Source: Eledone cirrhosa (Eukaryota > Mollusca > Cephalopoda > Octopoda > Eledonidae). From it: a DNA stretch of 64,000 bases. The stretch spans positions 179,012,888 to 179,076,887 of the forward strand of contig OZ024743.1 in NCBI GenBank assembly GCA_964016885.1, given 5' to 3'. Below are positions 37,365 to 47,892 of the stretch, in pieces. Each line of letters begins with the position of its first letter. Position 1 is the stretch's first letter. The notes below the pieces were generated by a model. It was not told the origin of the DNA and made no database searches. It saw nothing but the letters and a program-made list of their open reading frames with translations. A program made the translations under genes and the position numbers.

Positions 37365-38391
37365 GGGAAGAAGACGCACGAGGTGATGGAGGTCATGAAA
37401 TCGCTCCCGTAACTTTTGAATTTTTAACATATTTAAATCATTTTTTAACATATTTAAATCATTTGTGAAATAACAACTCTTAGTACAAATGCTACGTAAA
37501 GCACCCGGCTTGAGCCCCAAAAAAATTCGGACCCAAAATATATTGTTATAAGGCTCAAATATTCAAATATTCAACTTTGTATTGTACACTGTATATCCAA
37601 AAAAAAATGGCTATAAATGGAAGAAGAAGAACCCCCCCCCCCCTCCTCTCCTCTGGCTACACTATATAGGACAGCTAAACTCACCAACACCAGAAACTAG
37701 ATACACCACCCACCCCATCATCTGTGTACACTAAACACAACAGCATTTTCACCTTCACCGCCACCGCTCACTACGGCCATCATTACCACCACTATCCCAT
37801 CACCGCCGCCACCACCCCTTGACTCCTTCACTGCTGCTGCCACCGCTACAGCACCATCACTACAGTAATACGGTCGCATCACCGCCACCACTGCCTCGTT
37901 ATCGACATCACCACCACCACTGTCTCAGTATCGCCAACGCAGCCAGTCTCTGCTGGCTGCCACTTCCACATTATAGAATTCCTACTACTAACAAAGAGGA
38001 AGGCATCAAAATATATAGATAGACTCAAAAGAAAAAAGAAAAAACAAACAACAAAAGCAGCACAGCAACAACAGCAAAAAACGAGAAAAACAAACAGAGA
38101 AAAACAAAAACAAAAAAAGAAACCCCCAAAACGTAAAGAAAATAAGAATGAAGAGAGAAGCAGGCGGACGGACAGAGAAGAGGGGGGAAAAAGTAAAACT
38201 TAAAAAACAAAAACTAAGTCAGACATTCGAATACTACATTACAATGAAACTTATGCTTATTCATTTTTGGGGCCCTTTCTGCCCGTGTGTTTGTTTGTTT
38301 ATGTGTGTCCGTATACAGCGTGGTGATAATGCCACACAAGGGCCAAGTGGGATGGCGGATCCACAGATGGCTATGTAAACATACATTCGCC
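37365..38391. other. Non-coding spacer of low complexity
   Basis: No gene is visible. Contents: a 20-bp direct duplication (TTTTTAACATATTTAAATCA at 37421-37440 and 37442-37461); a run of C after GAA repeats near 37622-37650; an AC-rich, CAC/CCACC-dominated stretch at 37680-37970; an A-rich purine stretch at 38015-38215; and GTTTGTTTGTTT near 38290. Short open frames here have skewed composition (His/Pro/Ser or Lys-rich) and resemble no known protein. The last 26 bases belong to sequence duplicated by the neighbouring LINE insertion. Confidence 0.6.
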
Positions 38392-38417
38392 AATCCTCGA
38401 TAAGAGTGTTTAAATAT
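38392..38417. repeat. Target-site duplication, left copy
   Basis: Twenty-six bases ending in GTGTTTAAATAT are repeated exactly at 41950-41975 on the other side of the LINE. The first two or three bases (AAT) could also belong to the element's (AAT)n tail, so the duplication is 23-26 bp. Confidence 0.92.
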
Positions 38418-41400
38418 CGAACATAAACAGTTCGAATAACGGTGAAATGGAGACTAGAACGTCATGTGACAGACTCTCACCCAACAGGTGCCCCCTGGCT
38501 CAGCAGCAGGAACCTGACTGTCAACCAAATACTGCTGATGTTGGAGGAAGAAGAAGAAGGAAAGGGGCCAGAACCAACTGGACGAAAGAATTGAATAGAA
38601 CTGTTATGCAATGCTACCTGAAAAGTAACCCCAAGGAGAGGGGCTACAGGAGACGGATGCATAACATCTGGAACGAGATTGGTTTATTTAAATTAGATGA
38701 ACAAAAATTGGCCGGGCAGGCTCGGGTAATAAGAACTAATGGGTGGATAAGCGAGCTGGAACTGGAGGAACTGAGCAGAGAGAATGGCTTGGAGATGGCG
38801 GGTGTAGTATGCCAGACAAGCGAGCCGGCGGGAAATGAAGGTGAGGAGGTCCTGAGAACGGAGGAACCACCCGAAGCAGACAATGATCTGAATACTGAGA
38901 TAAATAATACCTGGAACAGAGATACGGCCACTGAGGAGATGAATGCTGACGGGCTAGGACAAGATTCGGTTGACATCCTAAATTTAGTGGTAGATGAGTT
39001 GAACAATGATAGTGGGAGACCTATGAACCTAAGATTTGTAGACAGGAAAAAGTTAAAAGAAACAACAGCTAAGGTAAACAAAGTCATCCCATACCTTGAG
39101 GCGAGGAGTCTTCACCAGTGCAACAATATCCTCAAAGCAACAGCAAATACGGTGAGGAAACTACTTGGTATAAAAGCGAGAGGAAACAACAGACAAGAAA
39201 GAGCAGAGCCGTGGTGGAAGAAGCGACTGAGTGGGCAAATCGAGGAAATGAGAAATGTCATAGGAAAGCTTGAGTCACTACTGAATGGGACACTAAAAAA
39301 CATAGGCACTAAAAATAGACTGGAAATAAAATACAAAACTAGGAGTAAAAAGCTAAATATTATCATAGAGGAATTGAAGCAACGCATTGTAGCAAAGAGT
39401 GCCAAAATCAGGCGATACGAGAACAGAGTCAGTCAGTATAAACAGAACCGCATGTTCGACAACAACCAGAAGATGCTGTTTGGACAGCTTGAGGGGAAAG
39501 AAAGAGGCAACGACTTGATCCCTGGGGCGGAACAAGCTAAAACATTCTGGAGAGGAATATGGGAGCAGGATGTTAGACACAATGCCCAGGCAGGGTGGAT
39601 TGAGACAGTACAGAGGGAGATCGGTGAGCAGGCACAGCAACAGACTGATTTGAGTATCACAGTTGAAACTCTTAAGGGGCAAGCCAAAAAACTAACCAAC
39701 TGGAAATCACCAGGCCCAGATGGTGTGCAGGGGTATTGGATTAAACATTTAACATCCCTCCACCCGAAGCTGACGGCCATGTTCAATGACTGCTTGGTGT
39801 CGGGTGAGGTGCCAGAGTGGTTGACAAAAGGTACCACAGTTCTGATAATGAAAGACCGAATCAAGGGTAATGATGTTACCAACTATAGACCTATCACATG
39901 TCTGCCCGTAATGTGGAAACTGTTGACGAGCATTGTGTCTGAGGAAATCTACCATCACCTCCACACAAACAACTTGTTGCCGGACGAACAGAAAGGATGC
40001 CGAAAGAAGTCACGTGGTACAAAGGACCAGTTGCTTATTGATAAGATGGTAATGGGGAATTGCAGGAGGAGACACACTGATCTTGCCATGGGATGGATAG
40101 ACTACAGAAAGGCATTTGACATGGTGCCTCATTCCTGGATCACCAAAAGCCTGGAGATCTTCAGGGTGGCAGATAACATCAGACAGTTGCTGGGCAGGAG
40201 TATGGGGTCCTGGGAGACAGAGTTGACATCAACTGGAGTATCCTTGGGAAGCGTGAAGATCAAGAGAGGTATCTTCCAGGGAGATAGTCTGTCCCCTCTG
40301 TTGTTTGTCCTTGCCCTGATGCCCTTGACCATTATGCTGCGAAAAGTGAGAGCAGGATACAAGTTGGGAAGGGGAGAGCTTACCATCAATCACCTCCTCT
40401 TCATGGACGATCTTAAGCTCTTCGGGAAAAGTGAGAAGGAGTTGGATGTGCTTGTTGACACTGTCCGTATTTTCAGCAGTGATATATGTATGCAGTTTGG
40501 TATTGGTAAATGTGGAGTCATTGTGATGAGGAGGGGTAGGTTGAGCAGAAGTAACGGGATCCAGATACCAACAGGTGAGATGATAAAGGAAATTGACTCT
40601 GAGGAAGGATACAAGTATTTGGGCATTCTGGAGGCTGATGGCATAAAGAACAAAAAAATGAAGGAATTGTTAAGAACTGAATACATTCGGAGAGTAAGGA
40701 GCGTATTGAAGTCACATCTGAACAGCAGAAATGCCATAAGCGCAGTAAATTCCCGAGCTGTGTCTATTATTAGGTACAGTGCGGGAATTCTGAGATGGAA
40801 TGTTGCTGAACAAAAAGAAATGGATAGGAAGACTAGGAAGCTATTGACTATCTACAACATGTTCCACAAGAGGAGTGATGTCGATAGACTCTACCTAAGG
40901 AGATCTGAGGGTGGAAGAGGTCTTATCAGCATAGAGGACTGTGTTCAGATGGAGAAAAACAACCTATACAAATACGTGACCTATAGTAAGGAGCCAATGC
41001 TCAGAGCTGTACTGAAGGAGGGGACAGTAGGCCAGGGGATATCCAAGGAGGAAATAACATCAAGGAGGAAGAGCAGCCTTAAGGGAAAATCCCTTCATAG
41101 TACCTTCTTTGAGAAAACTGAATTTAGAGATCCACAGACATGGAACTGGTTGAGAAGAGGAGACCTCAAAAAGGCTACAGAAGGAATGCTAATGGCTGCG
41201 CAGGAGCAGGCCCTCAAAACGTAGTGGTTGAAGCACCATATCTACAAGGAGGAGGCTAGCCCACTGTGCAGGATCTGTGGAGAGAGAGAGGAGACTGTGG
41301 CTCACATTGTGTCCGAGTGTAAACACCTAGCCCAGACCCACTATAAGGGCTGGAGACACGATGTGATGGGCAGGGTGATCCACTGGCACCTGTGCAAAGT

Positions 41401-41949
41401 AAACAATCTACCACATTCTGAGAAATGGTATGAGCATAGGCCAGAGGCGGTGATGGAGAACAGTCAGGTGAAGGTGCTGTGGGATTTTAGGATACAGACG
41501 GACAAAAAACTGGAACAGAATAGACCTGACCTGGTGGTTGTGGACAAAGAAAAAAGATCGTGCCTGATTGTGGATGTGGCCTGCCCGTTCGACACGAGAG
41601 TGCAAGAGAAGGAGAGGGAGAAAATTAACCGATACCAGGACCTAAAGTGGGAGGTGAAAAGGATTTGGAACTACCATGAAGTCAAAGTGATCCCGATTGT
41701 CATAGGCGCACTGGGGACTATCTCCAAAGGTTTCCAGGGATGGTTAAAGAAAATCGGCCCCTTCACGCTTTTTGGAACGCTTCAAAAGGCATGCTTGCTT
41801 GGAACGGCAAGAACCCTCCGATACGTCCTGAATATCTGAGGCTGCAGGTAGTGGCTTGATATTCAATCCAACGGACTTTCCAGTTAACCAACATCAATGA
41901 CTGAGATTCAAGGAATAACAATAACAATAATAATAATAATAATAATAAT
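38418..41949 (+). mobile_element. Nearly full-length R2-like (RLE-type) non-LTR retrotransposon
   Basis: The element lies between perfect 26-bp direct repeats, has a 29-bp leader before the ORF, one long ORF, a 3' UTR of about 110 bp and an (AAT)n tail at about 41923-41949. Its domain order (N-terminal basic/Myb-like segment, central reverse transcriptase, then a CCHC finger and a restriction-like endonuclease at the C terminus) is that of the early-branching R2/R4/NeSL/CRE-type LINEs, which lack an APE endonuclease. The exact clade cannot be settled by eye. The intact duplication and single coding defect point to a recent insertion. It landed beside the 3' end of the minus-strand Tx1-like copy A, so it is younger than that copy. 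Confidence 0.9.
38447..41839 (+). pseudogene. RLE-type LINE polyprotein (RT plus endonuclease), one in-frame stop
   Basis: An ORF of 925 codons starts at the first ATG, 29 bp inside the element, and stops at TAG 41222-41224. The same frame then runs 204 codons further to TGA at 41837. The first part has a basic, Myb-like N-terminal segment (RRRRKG...NWTKELN, residues 35-50, to about 110), an acidic linker, then the reverse transcriptase at about 400-700. RT motifs: SPGPDG (421-426), NYRPITCL (479-486), the motif A Asp in YRKAFDMVPH (553-562), RGIFQGDSLSPL (607-618) and the catalytic FMDDLK (652-657). After the stop come a finger CRICGE...H...C (C-x2-C-x8-H-x4-C) and the nuclease core RPDLVV...VDVACP. 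The stop separates RT from finger and nuclease, so the copy cannot make a complete protein unless the stop is read through or is a sequence error. Confidence 0.88.
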
Positions 41950-41975
41950 AATCCTCGATAAGAGTGTTTAAATAT
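41950..41975. repeat. Target-site duplication, right copy
   Basis: An exact copy of 38392-38417. It follows the (AAT)n tail of the plus-strand LINE and directly precedes the 3' end of Tx1-like copy A, whose first base on the plus strand is about 41976. Confidence 0.92.
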
Positions 41976-42225
41976 GTTTTCTTTATTAACCACAAGGGTT
42001 TACATAAAGTAGACATTAAGGACAATACAGGACAATACAGGACGGTACAAATGGGCATTTCTGCGTGTAAAAAACAAAAACAGAGGATGTAACAAAAAAT
42101 AACAAAGAAAAATTCCCCAATAGGGGGGAGACTTCGGAGGGACATTTGTGGAGAAAGCCCATTAAAAGACCACAGTGGCCCTGACCACCAGGGCAAGTGC
42201 CCTCTCCCAGTTTTCCACCTTTAAT
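41976..42225 (-). other. 3' UTR of Tx1-like copy A
   Basis: About 250 bp after the ORF2 stop. It contains a triplicated 10-bp motif (AGGACAATAC, AGGACAATAC, AGGACGGTAC on plus, 42019-42048) that is kept in B and C, and the terminal CTTGTGGTTAATAAAG with AATAAA as poly(A) signal. A conserved 3' end is what LINE reverse transcriptase is expected to recognise when priming. Confidence 0.65.
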
Positions 42226-45200
42226 TTACAGACACATACTCAGAGAAGGCCCATTCATTCGGGCCATACTTGCTTCTCTCACCCATCTTTCAACAAAATG
42301 CTGGGAAGAGAGCACTTCCCTCTCTACCCTGATTTTCCTTTTCAAATGAAATTTGAAAAAGTTAATCAGGGCATCACCGAAGTGGTAAGTGCTCGTCTTC
42401 AGCCCTTTCAAACGTGTCCACCATACTATCTCTTTCGCCATGGCCACCAGACAGATAAAAACTGCCTGCCCTTCCAGGCTAAAGGAAGGGGGCGGGGCAA
42501 TCCTCACGATGGACTCAGCTGATAGCTGGATCCGTCCTACACGTGACAGCAGGTGTTCGACATAAACCCACAAGTCAGCAATGCTCGGACACTGGACGAG
42601 TGCGTGCAGGACGGTTTCGTCGCCCTGCGCGCATCTCGGAGATGCCCGATGACGGCACCTCCATGCCTGTAGAGTTTATCCCGAACTGGCAAAGCTCCTC
42701 GGTAGCACTGCCAGGCCAGGGATTTCTGGAAGTTGTCCATAGGCCCTGGCCCGAAAGTGCTTCCGAAGAGATTGGCTAGTTGATTTTCGTCGACACCTAG
42801 AGTTTCTCCAAGTACGTCGTCACTCTTCCCCTCCACTAATCCTCTATAGAACGCCAAGGTGGAGTTTCCACCGATCACATTGACCGATTGGTCGAGGGCT
42901 GTGAGCACCTGAAGACATTCCAGTCTCCAAGCGCTCCCTCTCGGTCTTCGCTTGACCCAGGACTGCAGCTCCGTCAAGGAGACGAGCTGGGGAAAAACGT
43001 GTCTAGCAAAAGGCGACCACACCTGATCACCGTCGAGGAAGAGGTGGAGATGTCGTAGCCTGAACGCGTGTCTGCGCATCATCAGCCACGGCATGCCCAG
43101 CCCTCCACGTAGCGGATGTTGACAGCAGATGGACCGCCTGACCATCGGAGCGCGTCCCTTCCACAAGAAGCGAAAGAGCAAACGCTCCAGCGCAGTCAGG
43201 CGGGGCTTAGGACAAGGTACGACGGTCAGGCGGTAGTAGATGACGGATGCGATGTACGCATTCGCCACCTCCGCTCGACCTTTCAGGGATAGCTTCCTCT
43301 CGGCCCATTTCTGGGTGAGAGAAGCCACCCTGCTCGTCACCTCGTCCCAGTTTTTGTCCGTCTGGAGGTCTGGACCGAACCAGACCCCTAGCAATTTAAC
43401 CGGTCCGTCCGTCCAGCGCCCGACAACGCTGTTGGACGGCATGGACCTGCCTCTCCAGGTGCCGAGCTGCAGGCCCACTCACTTTTCCTGGTTAATCATT
43501 GCTCCTGTCACCGCTTCGTATTCTCTTAGTGTAGTGCCGATCGCCTCGATGTGTTTGGCGTTCGACACCACTACGGTGACATCGTCGGCATATGCTGACA
43601 CGGATCTTCCGCATCCTAGTTCGCGCGGGACCCCCCTCAACGTCTCCAGTTTGTGCAGTAATGGCTCGAGAGTCAATACGTAAAATAGGGACGAGAGGAG
43701 ACATCCTTGGCGGACCGAGCGCATGATGTTGAACGGTTCCGAAAGGTGACCGTTCACTCTCACTACAGAGCAGGTGTCGTTGTGCATGGCAGCGATCCAG
43801 CCTCTGAAGACGGGCCCAAAGCCAGCCGCCCTCAGGACTGCCACTAGGTAACGATGGTCGACCCTATCGAAGGCTTTCGACTGATCTAAATTGATCAAAG
43901 ACACACCCGTGCCAGGTTCCCTAGCTACCCTCTCTACGATGTATCGCATGAGGTGAGGTTGTCGTGGATGGATCTGTCGGGAATGGCGCATGTCTGTGCC
44001 TCTCCCACCAGACCACCAACGACAAGCGCCAACCTCTTTGCTAGCACCTTGGCCAAAATCTTGAACTCTGTGTTTAGCAGAGTTATGGGCCTAAAATTAT
44101 CTATGTTATCCCCCTTGTTCGGATCCTTTCTCAGCAGCGCCACCGCTCCTCGGCTCACAGAGCTGGGAATTCTCCCGTTCTGTTGCCAGTTGCAGTAGAC
44201 GTCCGCCAAGAGGCCTCCGAACAAGTTTGGCATTTGTACGTAAAGTTCATAGGGCAGACCATCCAAACCAGGCGATTTACCCCTTGTGCAACTAGTCATT
44301 GCATCCCGTACTTCAGCGGTTGTTATCGGCTTTTCGCAACACTCCGTCTCAGTGGGCGAGAGCCGCGGCAGTCCGTCGAGGTAGACACTAAAGTCCATCC
44401 CTCGATCCGTCCCGCCGCTACCCCTGAACAGCTGAGCGAAGTGTCGCTGAAAAGCTTCACACATTTGCCCGGGATCGAGTAGCATGCGCCCGTCGTGGTC
44501 CACCAAAGACCGGATCGTGGCTTTGTTGCCACGACGCGCCTCCGCCACTCGGGCCCATTGAACGGCTTTCGTCCCCTCGTGTCTGAGAGCACGCACCCTA
44601 GCTCTGACAACGCAGCCTTCGTGCTTTGCATTGAAGAATTGGTCAAGGGCCAATTTCGCCGCAAGTACGTCGGTCGCGATGCCTTTGCTAAGCGCCTCAT
44701 CTAATTTTCTAACTAATTCTCCCTCTGCTCTATTTTTCTCTATTGCTAAAGTCTTACTAAACCAAATGGACTCTATTCTAATTGCTCTTTTCAGAGCAAA
44801 CCACCACTTGTTGTTGACGATGGCCCCCGTCAACGCCCGCTTAACTAGTTCGCTAATCCGGTCTCTGTAGGCCTTGCGCACTGGTAAGGACGCGTTTAGC
44901 TTCCAGTAGCCGGGTCCTCGTCTATGAAGCCTATCTAAGTCAAGCACACAGATCTCGAATTTGTGGTCCGTGTAGCTGACTATCTTGAATTGTGGACAGC
45001 CTATGCTAGACCTATCTATTTCCCTACAAAATACTGGATGACCCTATGCGATTTGTCCAAGTCCACATTGGTACATTCGGGAAATCCATTCGGTACCTGT
45101 CAGACAGTTCAAAACGTCTGAGTAGGTTGGTGAGACTCTTGCACCCTCCTTCCCTATCCACTAATCCCACACAATCCCAGCGTGCATCTAAGATCCCGTT

Positions 45201-45626
45201 CCAGTCGCCCACTAACACTAAAGAGCGGGACGTTCCAAGAAAGGTCTCCAGACGCCGGAAGAAATCAGGCCGCCCTGCTCCTGTCGCGGCATAGACGGCC
45301 ACTAACCTGAAAGCTTGCCCGTCTCCGCTGGTCACGTCCAGCACCACCAACTTACCTTCTGGGTCCAGGAAGATGGCCCGTATGGCAAGATCCAAACCTC
45401 TCCGAAAAAGCACAGCAACTCCTCCCCCCGATCCCGGACGGCTGGGAGATGCGTACACATCGTAGCCGCCGAAGATCGGTGCGAAAGCCTGTGCTTCGGA
45501 GATTCGGGTCTTGCTGATGGCCACGACATCTATGTTTAGTGACCTGAGGTCGTTGAGCAGGTGGCCCTGCTTCCATGACGACCCCAAGCCACGCGCATTT
45601 ATGCTGCCTATTGTGAGTGAGGTCAT
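42226..45626 (-). pseudogene. Tx1-like ORF2: APE endonuclease, RT, CCHC finger (copy A, broken)
   Basis: It starts at ATG 45626 (MTSLTIGSINARG). Endonuclease motifs include Asn10 and GDWNG, but the usual catalytic Glu of the SE-R motif is Lys39 (SKTR; copies C and D have SES and SEA). A loss of about 17 bp near 45034 shifts the frame. The RT follows with SPGLDGLPYE, FRPITLLNTEFK, LDQSKAFDRVDH and an intact YADD at 43581-43592. Further damage: a 1-base loss near 43956, an in-frame TGA just before 43478 (after NQEK), and a 1-base loss near 42640 that destroys the C-terminal finger seen intact in B (CPRCAQGDETVLHALVQC). It ends at TAA 42226. With at least four defects it cannot be autonomous. 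Confidence 0.88.
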
Positions 45627-45660
45627 GTTGAAAAGGAGTGTAAAAGATGGGAAAGACCAC

Positions 45661-46245
45661 TTACCTTACTTCTCGTAGGGGAAGGACGGTTTTTCCATCC
45701 TTTTCACTGCTTGTGGCCTCCTCAGGAAGGATGTCCTTATAAATCCTCCCGGAGAGTGCTTGTCGGAAGTCTCCGATGTCTTTGGGGAATTTTTGTTTTA
45801 GTGTCATGTACGTTTTCTGTGTGATGCGAGTGATTTGTATGTGTGGAGGTGGTGTGAATTTTGGGGTTGTTGTGTAGTCTTTTTCTGTGATGCTGGTGTT
45901 GTGTTGGATGTAGTGTAATAATTGCTTGTTGTTCAAATTTAATGCTGTGTAGTGTGTATCGTTTTGGTTGTTTTGTTTTGTTTGCGTTTGTTGTGGGTTT
46001 GTTTCTGTTTCGCATTTTGGTGACTTTTGTGGTGTAGGTGATGGTGGTGTTGGAGTTAATGATGGTGATGGTGTTGGTGTTTGGGTTGATGGGGTTGGTG
46101 ATGCTGGTGTGGATGGTGGCATATCTGTCCTAACTTTTTTGTTTCTTAGTTTATTTGTTTCCCTCTGTATTTTGTTTTTGGAGGGGGAAGGAAGAGAATT
46201 TTTTCTTTTTTGGTTTCTTTTTTTTTTCCGGATATCGTTTCCCAC
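45661..46245 (-). pseudogene. ORF1 C-terminal part in a shifted frame (copy A)
   Basis: This frame has no ATG of its own at the overlap (it opens at GTG) and overlaps the end of the zinc-knuckle frame by about 100 bp across the A10 run. It encodes a Pro/Thr-rich linker and then a conserved domain (NNKQLLHYIQ ... IQITRI ... FPKDIGDFRQALSGRIYKDI). The same domain can be recognised in D (NKELMALVAR ... DIFKEIRDSFL) and C (GDFRDLGGTL...). It reads best as the original C terminus of ORF1, thrown out of frame by an indel in the homopolymer. A separate small ORF is possible but less likely. Confidence 0.6.
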
Positions 46246-47543
46246 TCCTCGTCGTCAGAATCTGTCTCCAGTTGTGATAGGCCGGGGAGTGGAAAATCCT
46301 CCACAGCCGTTAGTTTTGGTTGTGGTGTGGTGGATGTTGTAGGCGCTGGTGCTAGTTCTGAAGCGTTGGGTGGTGGTGGTGTTGGTTTTGCTACTGTTGC
46401 TGGGGTTGTTGCTGTTATAGTTGCTTCTGTTGTTGCTGCTACAGTTGTTGCTGCCATCTCTGCTACTGGTGGTGTTGATGGTTGTGTCACTGGGGTGGGT
46501 AGGAGAGGTGGCCTCAACCTTTTAGCCTGAGGGCAGAAAGCCCTTAGGTGGGTTCCTTCACCACAAACGACACACCTAGGTCTTCTGCCCTCGACAATTA
46601 CCGTGAGGTGGCTGCCGTCAGTGAGGTCTATTACCTCTGGGATTTCCTCAATGCTTTTTTGGTCCGCTTGGATTAGGAGCTCCATCCCAGATCCGGACCA
46701 GTTTTCCTGCTTTTCTTTTGCTATTGCTATTATTTTCGTGTTGGCTTCGATGCCGGCGAGGACAGCCGCTATTAGCCAGGGAATTTCGATGGCCGGTGGA
46801 ACGTGGGTCACCCTGATCTTTACGAGTCTCTGGCCACAATAGCTTGGGACGAGTGTGAAGTCGTCACTTTTTAATGGGGCCATGGAGTGTTCTCTAGCCT
46901 CCTCTGGTGTTTCAAAGAACACATCCACGGTTCCATACTTTTGCCCACGTCTGATGTGGGTTTTTCTTGCCCACACATGTCCCAAAGCTTTTTGGATTTG
47001 GGATTCGGATGCCCGTTCCACTCGGCGCGATTTTACATTTATTGTTCTATACGACACGGTGCATAGGCGCCGATGCTCCATTTTATTAGGTGGGGGGCTG
47101 AGGCTGACCCTGTACCCATTTTTCTTTACCATTTGTTTGTCATTTTCTAAGTCGTCTTGAGTTACCGTGAATGCTTCAAATTGTTTTGCTACTATGGCGA
47201 AACTGAGGGTCGGTTTTATAATGTCATTGTTGTTGTTGTTGCTATCGTTATTTGTGTTAATATTAATTTTAGTTTCAGTTGTGGTGGTGGTGACGTCAGT
47301 CGTCTTTGGTGCGGAAGAGTCCATTTTGCTTGATTTCATTTCGACATCACGAGTTAATTTATTTTTTTCTTCTTTTGTTTCTGTTGTCGCGGTGGTGGTG
47401 GGGGTGGTGGTTGTCGTGGTGGTGGTGGAGGCTTTAACACCTGCAGTCATTGGTAATGGCGGGAAATGAATGTCTGCCTGAGACAAATTTAAAATATTGC
47501 TACTGCTTATATTTGTTTTTTGTGTTGGCAAACGTAGTAACAT
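46146..47543 (-). CDS. Tx1-like ORF1 protein, zinc-knuckle RNA-binding (copy A)
   Basis: 465 codons starting at an ATG. LINE ORF1 proteins bind the element RNA to form the RNP. The N terminus is low complexity: poly-Thr at about 40-55, then Asn-rich stretches to about 110. The middle part (about 110-300) matches the same region of copies C and D, including YGTVDVFFETPEEA and LVPSYCGQR. A zinc knuckle CVVCGEGTHLRAFCP (C-x2-C-x4-H-x4-C) lies near residue 330, followed by Ala/Thr/Pro-rich sequence. The frame ends just after a run of ten A on the minus strand near 46220-46229. The C-terminal domain seen in other copies continues in another frame, so this is probably a 3'-truncated version of the original ORF1. 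Confidence 0.75.
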   Translation of the reverse strand: MLLRLPTQKTNISSSNILNLSQADIHFPPLPMTAGVKASTTTTTTTTPTTTATTETKEEKNKLTRDVEMKSSKMDSSAPKTTDVTTTTTETKININTNNDSNNNNNDIIKPTLSFAIVAKQFEAFTVTQDDLENDKQMVKKNGYRVSLSPPPNKMEHRRLCTVSYRTINVKSRRVERASESQIQKALGHVWARKTHIRRGQKYGTVDVFFETPEEAREHSMAPLKSDDFTLVPSYCGQRLVKIRVTHVPPAIEIPWLIAAVLAGIEANTKIIAIAKEKQENWSGSGMELLIQADQKSIEEIPEVIDLTDGSHLTVIVEGRRPRCVVCGEGTHLRAFCPQAKRLRPPLLPTPVTQPSTPPVAEMAATTVAATTEATITATTPATVAKPTPPPPNASELAPAPTTSTTPQPKLTAVEDFPLPGLSQLETDSDDEEWETISGKKKETKKEKILFLPPPKTKYRGKQIN

Positions 47544-47829
47544 TTACAATGGTGGTGTCGGTGTGAGGTGTTATTTTGTGAGGAAGGCTTTCAGCTGCTT
47601 CGTGCAGAGGGGAAATAGCCATTTTTTTCAAAGAAATTTTTGGATAATAATAAAAGTTAAAATTTTGGGCACAAGGCCCCAATCTTTTTGGGTGCCATTT
47701 TCGGAAAACAATGTATGTGTGCTTATAAACAGTTAACAATAAAATTTTCCATAAATGGCAATTTTTAACAAACGGAAATAACAAACCTTTGCGGAGCTCA
47801 CGATGATACGATTTACTACGTAGGTCGCC

Positions 47830-47878
<49 letters not shown>

Positions 47879-47892
47879 GTAATAATAATAAT
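47830..47892. repeat. (AAT)n between the 5' end of A and the 3' end of B
   Basis: About 21 AAT units, with one AGT near 47879. On the minus strand it is the (ATT)n tail of B, and it directly adjoins the first base of copy A. Confidence 0.95.

Larger units (their letters stand above)
41976..47829 (-). mobile_element. Tx1-like LINE copy A, near full length
   Basis: Read on the minus strand it starts at about 47829 next to (AAT)n, and carries a 5' leader of about 290 bp, ORF1, ORF2 and a 3' UTR. It ends in CCCTTGTGGTTAATAAAG, which contains the polyadenylation signal AATAAA. Unlike B and D it has no (ATT)n tail: the last bases abut the RLE element's target duplication. ORF1 with a zinc knuckle, and ORF2 with an APE-type endonuclease plus RT containing LDGLPYE, FRPITLLNTEFK and QTCAIPDRSIHDN, fit the L1/Tx1 group. 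It shares roughly nine bases in ten with B and C and is clearly diverged from D. Confidence 0.9.

Noticed and set aside
37178..37468. Poly-Ile, poly-Tyr and poly-Leu open frames
   Set aside because: They are translations of the (AAT)n microsatellite.
37819..38022. Small His/Ser/Pro-rich open frame in the AC-rich spacer
   Set aside because: Composition is dictated by CAC/CCACC low complexity, and there is no recognisable domain.
46146..46245. Programmed frameshift joining the two ORF1 frames at the A10 run
   Set aside because: Copy D shows a similar overlap, but once its separate zinc-knuckle frameshift is allowed for, the shift has the opposite direction. Independent indels explain both better.
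46210..47469. Plus-strand Val/Gly-rich open frames opposite ORF1
   Set aside because: They are antisense shadows of the Thr/Ala/Asn-rich ORF1 of LINE copy A.
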